Assembly: GCA_039822785.1 (NCBI GenBank)
Contig: JBCBMO010000002.1
Span: forward strand, 310,001-374,000
DNA length: 64,000 bases
DNA from: Thermohalobaculum sp039822785
Lineage (GTDB): Bacteria > Pseudomonadota > Alphaproteobacteria > Rhodobacterales > Rhodobacteraceae
Direction of reading: 5' to 3'
Shown: piece after piece, positions 27,378-35,154 of the stretch
Layout of the letters: the number at the start of each line of letters is the position of its first letter
Numbering within the stretch: position 1 is the first letter of the stretch
Position numbers and translations under genes: made by a program
The notes under the pieces: model-generated
Told to the model about the DNA's origin: nothing
The model's input: only the letters and a program-made list of their open reading frames with translations
The model's database searches: none

Positions 27378-27761
27378 ATGCAGGATGCGGGACGCCTGAC
27401 CAAAACCGGGGAACGGTACGAGTTCCGCTTCGAGGAGCTCGGCCTATCGATCACCGGCGCCCATCCGGAGTGGGTTCTCTCCGCCGCCGCGGAGATCATT
27501 CAAGACGTCGAGCGCCTGAAAGTGGCCGGCCGGATCGAGGAGCTGACGATGCTCTCGGAGATGGGGGAGGCGGATGAGATGGACGTCGAGGACGTCCGCT
27601 TCGCCGCAGAGGATCGTTTCGAGACGATGCCGCACTGCCTCGTAAGCATGGGCGACACCGACTATCGCTGGGTTGCCCCCGATGGGCGCAAGGACGAGGA
27701 TGTCAAGCGCAAGCCGCCGGTCGAGCGGGTGCACCAGGTCTCACCGGGTCGTCCGGACTAG
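27378..27761 (+). CDS. Unknown protein, first gene of the pyp-gvp string
   Basis: A 127-residue acidic soluble protein preceded by GAGGGAG six bases before the ATG. The N-terminal part reads like a small alpha/beta domain (RYEFRFEELGLSITGAHPEW, then VLSAAAEIIQDVERL); the middle is very acidic (SEMGEADEMDVEDVRFAAED) and the C-terminus charged. No signal peptide, membrane span or known motif was found. It is 96 bases upstream of pyp on the same strand. That position suggests a role in PYP signalling or gas-vesicle control, but there is no sequence evidence for a function. Confidence 0.75.
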   Translation: MQDAGRLTKTGERYEFRFEELGLSITGAHPEWVLSAAAEIIQDVERLKVAGRIEELTMLSEMGEADEMDVEDVRFAAEDRFETMPHCLVSMGDTDYRWVAPDGRKDEDVKRKPPVERVHQVSPGRPD

Positions 27762-27798
27762 GACCACCATCGACCCTTCTAACGAGAGAGCGCGCCTT

Positions 27799-27814
27799 AG
27801 CGGCTGACGCCGCT
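27799..27814 (+). other. Small hairpin between the first gene and pyp
   Basis: Perfect 6-bp arms AGCGGC/GCCGCT around TGAC in the 96-base gap upstream of pyp. No T tract follows, so it is not a standard terminator. A processing or mRNA-stability role is possible. Confidence 0.3.
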
Positions 27815-27857
27815 TCTGCGCCCTTAGCAGCCACCACACTCGCGCGAGGAGCGTACT

Positions 27858-28232
27858 ATGGAAATCCTTCCCTTCGGCAGCAACGACATCGACAACATCC
27901 TTCAGCGCGAGCCGCATCGCGCCGAGAGCCTAGCCTTTGGCGCCATCCTGGTGGATCGCAAGGGCATCATCTCGAAGTACAACGCGGCTGAGAGCTACAT
28001 CACCAAGCGCGCGCCCGACGATGTGGTGGGCAAGAGCTTCTTCGACGACATCGCGCCCTGTGCCAAGGGTAAGCGCTTTCACGGCGAGTTCTTGAAGTTT
28101 CGCCGCAGCGGCACCGTCGACACGCTCTTCGACTATGAGTTCGACTACAAAATGGAACGTGTAGCGGTAAAGATCCACCTGAAGAGCCAGGGCGACGGCC
28201 AGTCCTGCTGGATCTTCGTGAAGCGCGTCTGA
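27858..28232 (+). CDS. pyp: Photoactive yellow protein
   Basis: PYP is a small PAS-fold blue-light receptor that binds p-coumarate as a thioester. The 124-residue product aligns with Halorhodospira PYP (125 aa) almost without gaps, one residue shorter at the N-terminus. All chromophore-pocket residues are present: Tyr41 (Tyr42), Glu45 (Glu46), Thr49 (Thr50), Arg51 (Arg52), the attachment Cys68 (Cys69, in APC) and Met99 (Met100), and it ends in the typical SCWIFVKRV. A GAGGAG site precedes the ATG. Genes for making and activating the chromophore are at 23606 and 29318. Cytosolic; no output domain is fused, so it must signal through a separate partner. Confidence 0.97.
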   Translation: MEILPFGSNDIDNILQREPHRAESLAFGAILVDRKGIISKYNAAESYITKRAPDDVVGKSFFDDIAPCAKGKRFHGEFLKFRRSGTVDTLFDYEFDYKMERVAVKIHLKSQGDGQSCWIFVKRV

Positions 28233-28241
28233 TCTGTCGCG

Positions 28242-28817
28242 ATGCTTAGCGCTGAGCAACGGATAGCACCGGATGCGGGCCGACCGACCTGGGTCGTCGG
28301 CCCCGCCATGCGGGCGCTGTTGTCTGATTGGCAGCGCGGCATCGATCACGGCCGCCAGATTGCACCACAGCCGAGCATGGCCGAGGCCGAGGCAGCACCC
28401 CAAGGGGAGCCAGTCTCAGCGGTCAAGGCGCAGGCGGAGCCGCACGTGCTGCGCCGCGATGGCCTCCGCCCGCTGTCGGTGGCCGGCAACGCGATCGCCA
28501 GTCTCGGTGGGGCCGATGCCGACGGGGGCCAACATGCCTTGTTAGTCCTCTTGGCCAATGATGGGCGCATCGGGTTCTCCGCGCGCTTCGAGCCGTCACA
28601 AGCCTTGGCGGCGAGGGCTGTGTACTCAGCCGGCCTCGTCGAGACCCCCGGTCTGCTCGCCAGTGCCGTCCGGCGCCATGATCCGGCAGAGGGCTTCCAA
28701 CTAGTCGATCCCGCGCCTGACGTTCGCGAACGCATCGCGACAGCGCAGCGCGGTTTCCGCACGCTCGCCGATCGGCTGCTCCCAGCCGATGCACCGCCGC
28801 AACAACCTCTTTGCTGA
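28242..28817 (+). CDS. Unknown protein directly downstream of pyp
   Basis: A 191-residue protein, 9 bases after pyp and without a strong ribosome site, so probably translated by coupling. The N-terminal 75 residues are Ala/Gln-rich and likely flexible. The rest looks like a compact domain: RDGLRPLSVAGNAIASLGGADADGG, HALLVLLANDGRIGFSARFEPS and a helix rich in Ala and Arg (about 155-180). No known motif, signal peptide or membrane segment was seen. Its place between pyp and the chromophore ligase suggests a PYP- or gas-vesicle-associated function, which is inference only. Confidence 0.75.
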   Translation: MLSAEQRIAPDAGRPTWVVGPAMRALLSDWQRGIDHGRQIAPQPSMAEAEAAPQGEPVSAVKAQAEPHVLRRDGLRPLSVAGNAIASLGGADADGGQHALLVLLANDGRIGFSARFEPSQALAARAVYSAGLVETPGLLASAVRRHDPAEGFQLVDPAPDVRERIATAQRGFRTLADRLLPADAPPQQPLC

Positions 28818-28829
28818 AAGGAACATCCG

Positions 28830-29321
28830 ATGATCGCGACGCAAACACCGAGCTTTGACCGCCCAGTGGCAGACACCGTTCCGACCGGGCTGGCCGCGGG
28901 CGAGGGGGTCGAAGACTACTGGATCCAGCGCACGGGTCGCCGGCCGCTTGCCTTCTCGGGCAGCGAGCTTGCCATGGGGATCAGCTATATCGCCGGCACG
29001 CCCTTCTGGTACGAGCTCAACATCTACCGCAAGACCGACGGCGGCTTTGTTGTGCGGCTCGACATGATCAACAAGAGCGAAAACGACCCCAACCGCTATC
29101 ACGCATGGGAGTGCGGCGGCTTCGCGGAGGTCATGGACACGCTCGAGGCCTATGACGCGGCGAACGACATTCGAATCGATATCGCCCCGGATGATCCCTC
29201 CCTCGGGTTGGCCGATCTCGCCAGTCACGCCCTCGCGATCCGCATGCGCGCCGAAGAGGCGAGACGGCAGTATCGCGGTCTTATCGGCGAGTTGCTGCAT
29301 GAGATCGAGACCGGGCAGTGA
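28830..29321 (+). CDS. Unknown protein overlapping the p-coumarate ligase gene
   Basis: A 163-residue soluble protein. The middle is strand-rich with aromatic residues (LAFSGSELAMGISYIAGTPF, WYELNIYRKTDGGFVVRLDM), followed by an acidic segment and a C-terminal helix (ALAIRMRAEEARRQYRGLIG). A GAAAGGA site precedes the ATG. Its stop overlaps the ligase GTG by 4 bases, so the two are translationally coupled, which argues for a function tied to the PYP chromophore pathway. I do not recognise the family. Confidence 0.78.
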   Translation: MIATQTPSFDRPVADTVPTGLAAGEGVEDYWIQRTGRRPLAFSGSELAMGISYIAGTPFWYELNIYRKTDGGFVVRLDMINKSENDPNRYHAWECGGFAEVMDTLEAYDAANDIRIDIAPDDPSLGLADLASHALAIRMRAEEARRQYRGLIGELLHEIETGQ

Positions 29322-30532
29322 CACGGGCCACGGCAGCGTCGGCGCCATCGGCCTCGACGCTGAGCCTGCCGCGGGATGCGCTCTGCCGGGTGCTCGCCGC
29401 ACTGATTGGCGAGGAAAGCGGTCGCGCGCAGACGGGTCCGGCATGGTCGGAAGCGACGCCAATCGACGAGGACGGTGCCGGCGTCGATAGCGTCAGTCGC
29501 CTCGGCGTCGCCGCACGGGTGTCAGAGTTCTTCGATCTCGCGCCCTTCGGCCTCGACGACCCGCTGCTCCTCGCGCCGCGCCTCGGCGACTGGATCGACA
29601 TTGTCGAGCATCGCCTTGCCAGCGGACCGGCGGTGATCACGGTCCGCACCTCCGGCACCACCGGCACACCGCGCGCCTGTCCTCACAGGGCCGAGCATCT
29701 CATTGCTGAGGTGAGCGCACCGGGTGCGCTCCAGGGCTCCGGTCGTATCTTCAGCACCGTTCCGCCGCATCACATCTACGGTTTTCTCTTCACGGTCCTC
29801 GCCCCCGCGCTCCTCGACCGTCCCGTGCTCTCGGCCCAAACGCGGATGCCCGGCAGCCTGCTGGCCGAGACGCGCGCCGGTGACGTGATCGTCGCCACAC
29901 CGCATTTTTGGCATGGGCTTCTCGGTCACGGACGGGCCAGCGTGCAGGCACTGCATGGTGTCAGCGCCGGAAGCCCGCTCGATGACGAGCTGCTGGCACA
30001 GGCCCGGGCCGCTGGCATCGACCTGCAAGACACATACGGCGCCTCCGAGACGGGTGGTATCGGTCGACGATCCGCACCGGGTGCCTTCGCCCTGATGCCG
30101 CATCTCGCCTGGGCGGAGGATGGGGTGACGCTTCGGCGACGGCACGACCGTTCGACCGTTGACCCACCCGACTGCCTAGAGCGGGTTGGTCATGGATTTC
30201 GGCTCGGCACGCGGCTCGACGGCGCGCTCTCGGTGGCCGGCGTTACCGTGGATCCCGCCAAGGTAGGACGGATCCTGCTCGACGAGGATGGCGTCGCCGC
30301 CTGCGCCGTCCGCCTCGACCGCTCGCGCCGCCCCGCGCGCCTTGCGGCGACAGTCGTCCCCCACTGCGGCGCCGAAGAAGCCGCCCTGAAGGCCAGATTG
30401 GAGCAGCGCTGCACCGCGCTCCTGCGTGCCCCCGAACGGCCAATCACGTTCGATTTCGCCGAAACCCTTCCGCTCTCTCCGATGGGAAAGCCGCTCGGCT
30501 GGCAGGGCCGCTCGGACGGGGCATTCACCTAA
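29318..30532 (+). CDS. pcl: p-Coumarate:CoA ligase-type adenylating enzyme for PYP
   Basis: An ANL-superfamily enzyme of 404 residues that should activate p-coumarate for attachment to PYP. Visible motifs: the phosphate loop TSGTTGTPR (111-119), the A5-type motif DTYGASETGG, the hinge region RLDGALSVAGVTVDP, and the C-terminal catalytic Lys in LSPMGKPLGW. The enzyme is compact compared with plant 4-coumarate ligases (about 550 aa). Residues about 45-95 have an acyl-carrier-like look (GVDSVSRLGVAARVSEFF), discussed as a finding. It starts at a GTG overlapping the previous stop. Function is assigned by motif plus context with pyp and TAL. Confidence 0.85.
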   Translation: MTRATAASAPSASTLSLPRDALCRVLAALIGEESGRAQTGPAWSEATPIDEDGAGVDSVSRLGVAARVSEFFDLAPFGLDDPLLLAPRLGDWIDIVEHRLASGPAVITVRTSGTTGTPRACPHRAEHLIAEVSAPGALQGSGRIFSTVPPHHIYGFLFTVLAPALLDRPVLSAQTRMPGSLLAETRAGDVIVATPHFWHGLLGHGRASVQALHGVSAGSPLDDELLAQARAAGIDLQDTYGASETGGIGRRSAPGAFALMPHLAWAEDGVTLRRRHDRSTVDPPDCLERVGHGFRLGTRLDGALSVAGVTVDPAKVGRILLDEDGVAACAVRLDRSRRPARLAATVVPHCGAEEAALKARLEQRCTALLRAPERPITFDFAETLPLSPMGKPLGWQGRSDGAFT

Positions 30533-30589
30533 CATCAAGACTAACCCCCTAATCATCGGGGTGACGGACGTGCTGAAGAAGGTCAGCAG

Positions 30590-31456
30590 ATGCAAGACAT
30601 GCCAAGTGCCGCACCCGCCGTGGAACAACGGCGCCAAGCGGCCGGAACCGAGCGGCAGTTTTACGCCGACGACCGGCGCAAGGCGCTGATCGACCGGGCG
30701 CTCTGCTACCTGGACTGTGGTCTCGCTGTTTGCCTCACAGGGCACGCGGGCTGCGGCAAGACGGCGATGGCCCGCCATCTGGGTGCAAGGCGCGGGCGGC
30801 CCGTGGTCTGGACCGCCGGCGATGCCGCGCAGACCAGCACGGATCTTCTCGGCGAGACCGTTGGCGAGATCGCCCATCGCACGCGCGACCGTTTCGTGCA
30901 CAGCGTCGAGAAGACAGCAACGAGCCGGAGAACGCTGTGGCGCGACGGCCCGCTGGTGGAGGCGATGCTCGCCGGTGCCACTTTCATCTACGACGAATAC
31001 ACACGGGCGCCAGCGGCGGCGAACAACCCCCTTCTGACCGCCATCGAAGAACGGGCCGTATCGCTGTCATCGGCGGCGCGGGAAGGCCGGATCGTCAGCG
31101 CAGCGGAAGGGTTCGGCATAATCCTGACCACGAACCCCGACGAATACGTTGGGACCAACCCCTCAGCGGATGCGCTGGAGGATCGGCTCGTGGTCATCCA
31201 ATTGCCTGTCGCGGATGCGGCCTACGAGACCGGCGTCGTCAGCGCCAGCACCGGCCTCGGCGAGCCCGCTGCCCGGCGCATCGTCGAGATCGTGCGCGCG
31301 ACGCTCGGCGATGGAGCAGAGTCGCTTCGTCCCGCGCTCTTGATCGCGACGGTCTGTGCGACGGTCGACCTGCCCGCCGACGATCGCAATCCGGAGTTTC
31401 GCGCGTTGCTGGAGGATGTCCTCGCATCACGCAGGCAGAAGAGGATGGCGGCGTGA
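30590..31456 (+). CDS. gvpN: Gas vesicle protein GvpN (MoxR-type AAA+ ATPase)
   Basis: GvpN is an AAA+ ATPase needed for full gas-vesicle growth. The 288-residue protein has Walker A GHAGCGKT (51-58), Walker B TFIYDE (131-136), sensor-1 ILTTNPDEYVGTN and an arginine-containing EDRL. An N-terminal region matches the family (FYADDRRKALIDRALCYL). It starts 57 bases after the ligase gene, with an AAGG ribosome site and a weak inverted repeat (ACCCC/GGGGT, 30544-30562) in the gap. Its stop overlaps the gvpO GTG by 4 bases. Confidence 0.93.
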   Translation: MQDMPSAAPAVEQRRQAAGTERQFYADDRRKALIDRALCYLDCGLAVCLTGHAGCGKTAMARHLGARRGRPVVWTAGDAAQTSTDLLGETVGEIAHRTRDRFVHSVEKTATSRRTLWRDGPLVEAMLAGATFIYDEYTRAPAAANNPLLTAIEERAVSLSSAAREGRIVSAAEGFGIILTTNPDEYVGTNPSADALEDRLVVIQLPVADAAYETGVVSASTGLGEPAARRIVEIVRATLGDGAESLRPALLIATVCATVDLPADDRNPEFRALLEDVLASRRQKRMAA

Positions 31457-31803
31457 CCCAACCGGCCGATCAACCCGCGCCGACACGGCTGCGCCCGGCG
31501 CTGGCGGGAATGGCCGCCGCCGTCCAGGCCGCCCGCCAGGCGGCGGCTGCGCTCACGGGACTTGAGGTCGACATGGTCGCGGGATGCGCGGCCCATGACA
31601 CGGGATGGCGCATCGTGCTGGATATGATCGAGACCAAGGCGCGCGTTGGCCGCAACGATCTGATCAGCAGCTACGAACTCATCATCGATGAGGCGGGCGC
31701 GCCGATCGCCTTTACCCGTATCGCCCGACGCTTTCGGGAGGATCGTCAAGCGCAGGCCGATGGCGACGGCCCCTATGCATCGACAGCGGGAGGCCTCGGC
31801 TGA
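31453..31803 (+). CDS. gvpO: Gas vesicle protein GvpO
   Basis: Encodes 116 residues from a GTG overlapping the gvpN stop by 4 bases. The N-terminal half is Ala-rich; the C-terminal half carries the GvpO pattern GWRIVLDMIETKARVGRNDL, ISSYELIIDEAGAPIAFTRI and ARRF. GvpO is an accessory protein required for vesicle formation in haloarchaea and common beside gvpN. The stop overlaps the gvpJ start by one base. The start is a GTG; no ATG near the beginning would keep the whole domain. Confidence 0.85.
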   Translation: MTQPADQPAPTRLRPALAGMAAAVQAARQAAAALTGLEVDMVAGCAAHDTGWRIVLDMIETKARVGRNDLISSYELIIDEAGAPIAFTRIARRFREDRQAQADGDGPYASTAGGLG

Positions 31804-32210
31804 TGAGCGGCGAGATCCAGAGCCCAGTTGGTCGCGATGGCCTGGCCGACGTGCTGGAACGTGTCTTGGAGAAGGGCGTGGTCGTCGCCGGCGACGTCAC
31901 CGTCGCGATCGCCGGGGTCGAACTCCTCACGGTCAAGATACGACTGCTGGTCACTACGGTCGACAAGGCCATCGACCTCGGCCTCGACTGGTGGCGCAAC
32001 GATCCGATGCTGAGCACGGCAAGCGCTCTCGAAGCCCAGGCCCGCGCCGATCACCTTGCCGGCCCGCGCGCGGACGACCGCGTGCTCGCCGCGCTGGAGA
32101 CGATCGATCGACGCCTCGCAGCACTCGAGGCGCCCGATCCGGATCGGCCTAAGGGCGATCGAGCCGGGGGAACCATGCACGCCCGCGCGCCTCGGGGGCC
32201 AACGCCATGA
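31803..32210 (+). CDS. gvpJ: Gas vesicle protein GvpJ (GvpA family)
   Basis: A 135-residue GvpA-family minor protein. The core GLADVLERVLEKGVVVAGDV, TVAIAGVELLTVKIRLLVTT, VDKAIDLGLDWW closely follows GvpJ (as in Bacillus megaterium), where DWW and a following N-D-P are typical. The C-terminal 60 residues are a charged, probably coiled extension. GvpJ is thought to help vesicle nucleation or shape. It overlaps gvpO by one base and the next gene by 4 bases. Confidence 0.88.
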   Translation: MSGEIQSPVGRDGLADVLERVLEKGVVVAGDVTVAIAGVELLTVKIRLLVTTVDKAIDLGLDWWRNDPMLSTASALEAQARADHLAGPRADDRVLAALETIDRRLAALEAPDPDRPKGDRAGGTMHARAPRGPTP

Positions 32211-32986
32211 CAGCCCTTTATTGTTACGGCATGATCGAAGGCCACGAGCCGCTGCCCGATCTTGGCCCCGGGATCGGAGATGAAGGCCAGGTGACCGGCC
32301 TCGCGATCGAGGACCACACCGCCATCGTCTCTCCGACAACCGCGGCGGAGATCCCGGCGCGGCGCCGTCAGCTGCGCCGACATACCCAGATCCTGGAGCA
32401 GGCGGCATCGTCAAGGACGATCCTGCCGATGCGCTTTGGCACGATCGCGGCCTCGGCGGAGGCGTTGGTGGAGGCGCTGAGCCCCCGTCAGGGCGAGATC
32501 GCCACGCTCATGACGCGCTTTCAGGCCCATGCGGAATACGGGTTGCGCATCGCTCTACCGGCGGCGGCGCTGATGCGGCTCGCCCTCGAGGCCAATCCCT
32601 GGATCGCCCGACAACACCAGGCCCTGCACAGGCGGAACGCCCTGCATGGCACGGCGCAGATCGACTTCGGCCGGCGGGTCGGCGATGCGGTGGGGGCCGC
32701 ACGGCGCCATGCGGCCCGCAAGATCGATCGCACCATCGCCCCGCTGATCACAGAGGCGCATCGCCACGCCCCGGAGGGAGAGGAGGAGATCCTGCGCATG
32801 GACCTGCTCGTGCATGACGAGAAGCTCCCGGATCTCAATCGGGCGCTGAACGTCCTTACGGAAACACCGCTGGGAGAGGCGCAACCGCAGATCCGCCTGG
32901 TCGGCCCCGTACCGCCCTACAGTTTCATCGATCTGCGCCTGACCGTCGACGCCGCCACCATCCGCCAAAACGGGAGGGCCGCCTGA
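32207..32986 (+). CDS. gvpF: Gas vesicle protein GvpF/GvpL (first of three)
   Basis: The 259-residue protein shows the GvpL/F family features: an N-terminal strand MTALYCYGMIEG, the conserved SRTILPMRFGTIAAS (about 70-85), a central helical domain and the C-terminal signature LVGPVPPYSFIDLRL. GvpF/L proteins bind the hydrophobic GvpA monomer and form the assembly core. The ATG overlaps gvpJ by 4 bases, and the stop overlaps the gvpG start by one base. The choice between the names gvpF and gvpL is arbitrary here. Confidence 0.9.
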   Translation: MTALYCYGMIEGHEPLPDLGPGIGDEGQVTGLAIEDHTAIVSPTTAAEIPARRRQLRRHTQILEQAASSRTILPMRFGTIAASAEALVEALSPRQGEIATLMTRFQAHAEYGLRIALPAAALMRLALEANPWIARQHQALHRRNALHGTAQIDFGRRVGDAVGAARRHAARKIDRTIAPLITEAHRHAPEGEEEILRMDLLVHDEKLPDLNRALNVLTETPLGEAQPQIRLVGPVPPYSFIDLRLTVDAATIRQNGRAA

Positions 32987-33231
32987 TGCTCCTGCGCCTT
33001 CTCGCGCTGCCCATTCGCGCACCCTTCGACGCCACGCTTTGGCTGGCTAAGCAAATCGAAGACCATGCCCTGCGCGAGTACACGGATCCCGCTGTGGTGA
33101 AACGCACCCTCGATCAGTTGGACGAGGCTGTCGAAGCCGGAACCATCAGCGAGGAAGAGTATGACCGGCTTGAAGACGTTCTCCTGGAACGCCTCAGGAT
33201 CGGGCAGCGGCACCGAGAACAGCAATCATGA
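32986..33231 (+). CDS. gvpG: Gas vesicle protein GvpG
   Basis: A typical GvpG of 81 residues: hydrophobic start MLLRLLALPIRAPFDATLWLAKQIEDHAL, then a helical acidic C-terminus with EAGTISEEEYDRLEDVLLERL. GvpG is an accessory protein usually lying between two gvpF/L genes, as here. It overlaps the next gene by 4 bases. Confidence 0.9.
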   Translation: MLLRLLALPIRAPFDATLWLAKQIEDHALREYTDPAVVKRTLDQLDEAVEAGTISEEEYDRLEDVLLERLRIGQRHREQQS

Positions 33232-34241
33232 TGTCGGCGCCGGTCACCAGCGCCACGGACACCGCGCCGCTGCAGCCGCTCGGCTTCATGGCCCGCGACG
33301 CAAAGGCGGGCGCGGCCACGATGGACGACGTTGTGCGCGCCAGCGGGATTGAGGGCGTCCGGATCATCACCGCCGGGGATTTCTGGGTCATCGCCCAACG
33401 ACGCTCAGCGGCCGGACTGGCCAGGATCGCGCGTTTGCGTGCGGCTGTCGATCGGCGGCGCGTCTTCGAGGCCCTGCTGAGCCACGGAACCATTCTTGCC
33501 GTCGACACCGCCGCCCCGGCAACCTCCTCGCAGGCCCTCATGACGCTGACCGAGCGCTACGGCGAGACGCTTCGCAGCGGACTGGAGGACAGGCATGGCT
33601 GCGAAGAGTATCGGCTGTCGGTGCTCTGGGACCCAAAGCGCGCGATGCGCGAGGCGCTAGGTGACGAAGCCGGCGCGCCCGGCACGGCTAGCAAAGGCAC
33701 GCCCGCCACAGCCGCAGCGCGTGCCGAGGCGCGGCGCCAGGCCATCAAGACGCGCATCGCACAGCGCTTGGGGCAGGATGGCCATCGCCTCCTCGATCAT
33801 GGCACCGGGTCAATCGAGGAGGTTGCCTGCTTCACCGTCGAGAGCCACCGCGACACCACCATAGCGCTGGAACAAACGCTACAGGCGATCGATGAAGCCG
33901 AGGAAGGCCGCCTGCGCCTACGGCTCGTCGGACCGCAACCCGCCGAGAGTTTCTGCCGGGCCGAGATCACCGCGGTCACCCAAGCGCAGCACGCGGTCGT
34001 CCAAAGCATCGCGCAGCGCGGGCGCCGGGCGGCCCTGCGCGAGATGAGCGCAGACACCACGCGCGCCGCGGCCTTTGCCACGGCAAGCCGGCTCCTCGCC
34101 CCGTTCTTGGGTCGGAACGATACCTGTCTTGATGAACAAAAGCTGATTCTCCGCCTGCGCCGCCACGATGAGACGGCCGACCTCAGCGCAACGCTAAACC
34201 GGCTCACCTCGGATCTGGCCGCATCGGGAGACCCTGGATGA
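33228..34241 (+). CDS. Gas vesicle protein GvpF/GvpL (second, long and divergent)
   Basis: At 337 residues this is the longest of the three GvpF/L paralogues. Family features are FEALLSHGTILAVDTAAPAT (position of LPMRFGT), EEYRLSVLWDPKRAM and LRLRLVGPQPAESFCRAEIT in place of the usual GPWPPYSF. About 100 extra residues follow this motif (SADTTRAAAFATASRLLAPF onward), so it looks like a duplicated or extended C-terminal lobe. An Ala/Thr-rich insert lies near 145-165. It is translationally coupled on both sides (4-bp overlaps). Confidence 0.82.
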   Translation: MMSAPVTSATDTAPLQPLGFMARDAKAGAATMDDVVRASGIEGVRIITAGDFWVIAQRRSAAGLARIARLRAAVDRRRVFEALLSHGTILAVDTAAPATSSQALMTLTERYGETLRSGLEDRHGCEEYRLSVLWDPKRAMREALGDEAGAPGTASKGTPATAAARAEARRQAIKTRIAQRLGQDGHRLLDHGTGSIEEVACFTVESHRDTTIALEQTLQAIDEAEEGRLRLRLVGPQPAESFCRAEITAVTQAQHAVVQSIAQRGRRAALREMSADTTRAAAFATASRLLAPFLGRNDTCLDEQKLILRLRRHDETADLSATLNRLTSDLAASGDPG

Positions 34242-34933
34242 GGCGCGCGCGCTGGACCCTGCATGGGGTGACCCCTTCGGCAAACCTGAGCATGACGACG
34301 CTCACCATCGCCACAGCGCGCGGCGAAATGGCGAGCCTGCGCCTGGCGCAGGTGGGTCGATTGACGGCGCTGCTCTCGCCGCCGCCGAGCGACATGGAGA
34401 GCACCCGCGCTGCGCGCACCCTCGCCCGGCGCCATCACCGGCTGCTCTCAATGCTATGCGAAAACGTCACGGTCGCACCGGCACGGCTCGGACAGGGCTT
34501 TGGCAGCATTACGGCCGCCTGCCGCGCGGTCGCCGGGGAGGAGGGCCGCTGGCAGGAGCTCCTCCAGCGGCTTCATGACGGGGTAGAGATCAGCGTCCTG
34601 ATCGCGGGCTCGCCTATGGAGCCTAAAGCGACGGGAAGCTACCTACGCCGCCGTGCTGAGGCGCGAACCGGCCTTGACACGCTGCGCCGAAGCCTCGCCA
34701 AGGCTGGCGAGGATCTATTCTCCATGGTGGAGCCGGACTGTCGCGCGGCGCGGATCGAGCAACGCGGCAAGGCGCCGGAAATCGCCAGCGATCTCAGCCT
34801 CTTGGTCCCGCGGACCCGGGCCGAAGCGGTGATGGCGCGTCTCCGAGAGGCGGCGGCGGGGATGCAGGGCCTTGCGTTGACCCTGCGTGGACCCTGGCCT
34901 CCGTACTCCTTCGTCGATGAGGGCGCAGCGTGA
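34238..34933 (+). CDS. gvpL: Gas vesicle protein GvpF/GvpL (third)
   Basis: A 231-residue GvpF/L paralogue. It ends in the hallmark LTLRGPWPPYSFVDEG. The ATLARRHHRL-like central segment (TLARRHHRLLSMLCENVTVAPARLGQGFGS) corresponds to the region around LPMRFGT. Three GvpF/L genes in one operon suggest specialised chaperone roles. ATGA overlap with the preceding gene; its stop overlaps the GTG of the next by 4 bases. Confidence 0.87.
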   Translation: MRRARWTLHGVTPSANLSMTTLTIATARGEMASLRLAQVGRLTALLSPPPSDMESTRAARTLARRHHRLLSMLCENVTVAPARLGQGFGSITAACRAVAGEEGRWQELLQRLHDGVEISVLIAGSPMEPKATGSYLRRRAEARTGLDTLRRSLAKAGEDLFSMVEPDCRAARIEQRGKAPEIASDLSLLVPRTRAEAVMARLREAAAGMQGLALTLRGPWPPYSFVDEGAA

Positions 34934-35154
34934 CTGAACCGCCGCTCACCTCGCCATCAGATAGCGATGTCTCCCGGCCGGGGGAGCGCCTGGCCGAAAC
35001 GCTGGATCGGCTCTTGCACGAGGGCGTCGCAGCGGAGGCGGATTTGGTTATCACGCTCGCCGATGTTCCGCTGGTGCGCGTCTCCGCGCGCCTGGTCGCC
35101 GCAACGGCGTATCGCTTGGGCAGCCAAGTCGGCAAGCAAGAGCGTTCCGCGTGA
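34930..35154 (+). CDS. Small GvpA-family protein (GvpM/GvpS-like)
   Basis: Seventy-four residues from a GTG. The GvpA-like core reads RLAETLDRLLHEGVAAEADL, VITLADVPLVRVSARLVAAT, with the helix-strand-strand-helix pattern of the family. The IxLADVPL motif is nearer GvpM/GvpS than the structural GvpA. Such minor proteins are thought to work in nucleation. It is coupled by 4-base overlaps to the gvpL and gvpK genes. Confidence 0.8.
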   Translation: MTEPPLTSPSDSDVSRPGERLAETLDRLLHEGVAAEADLVITLADVPLVRVSARLVAATAYRLGSQVGKQERSA

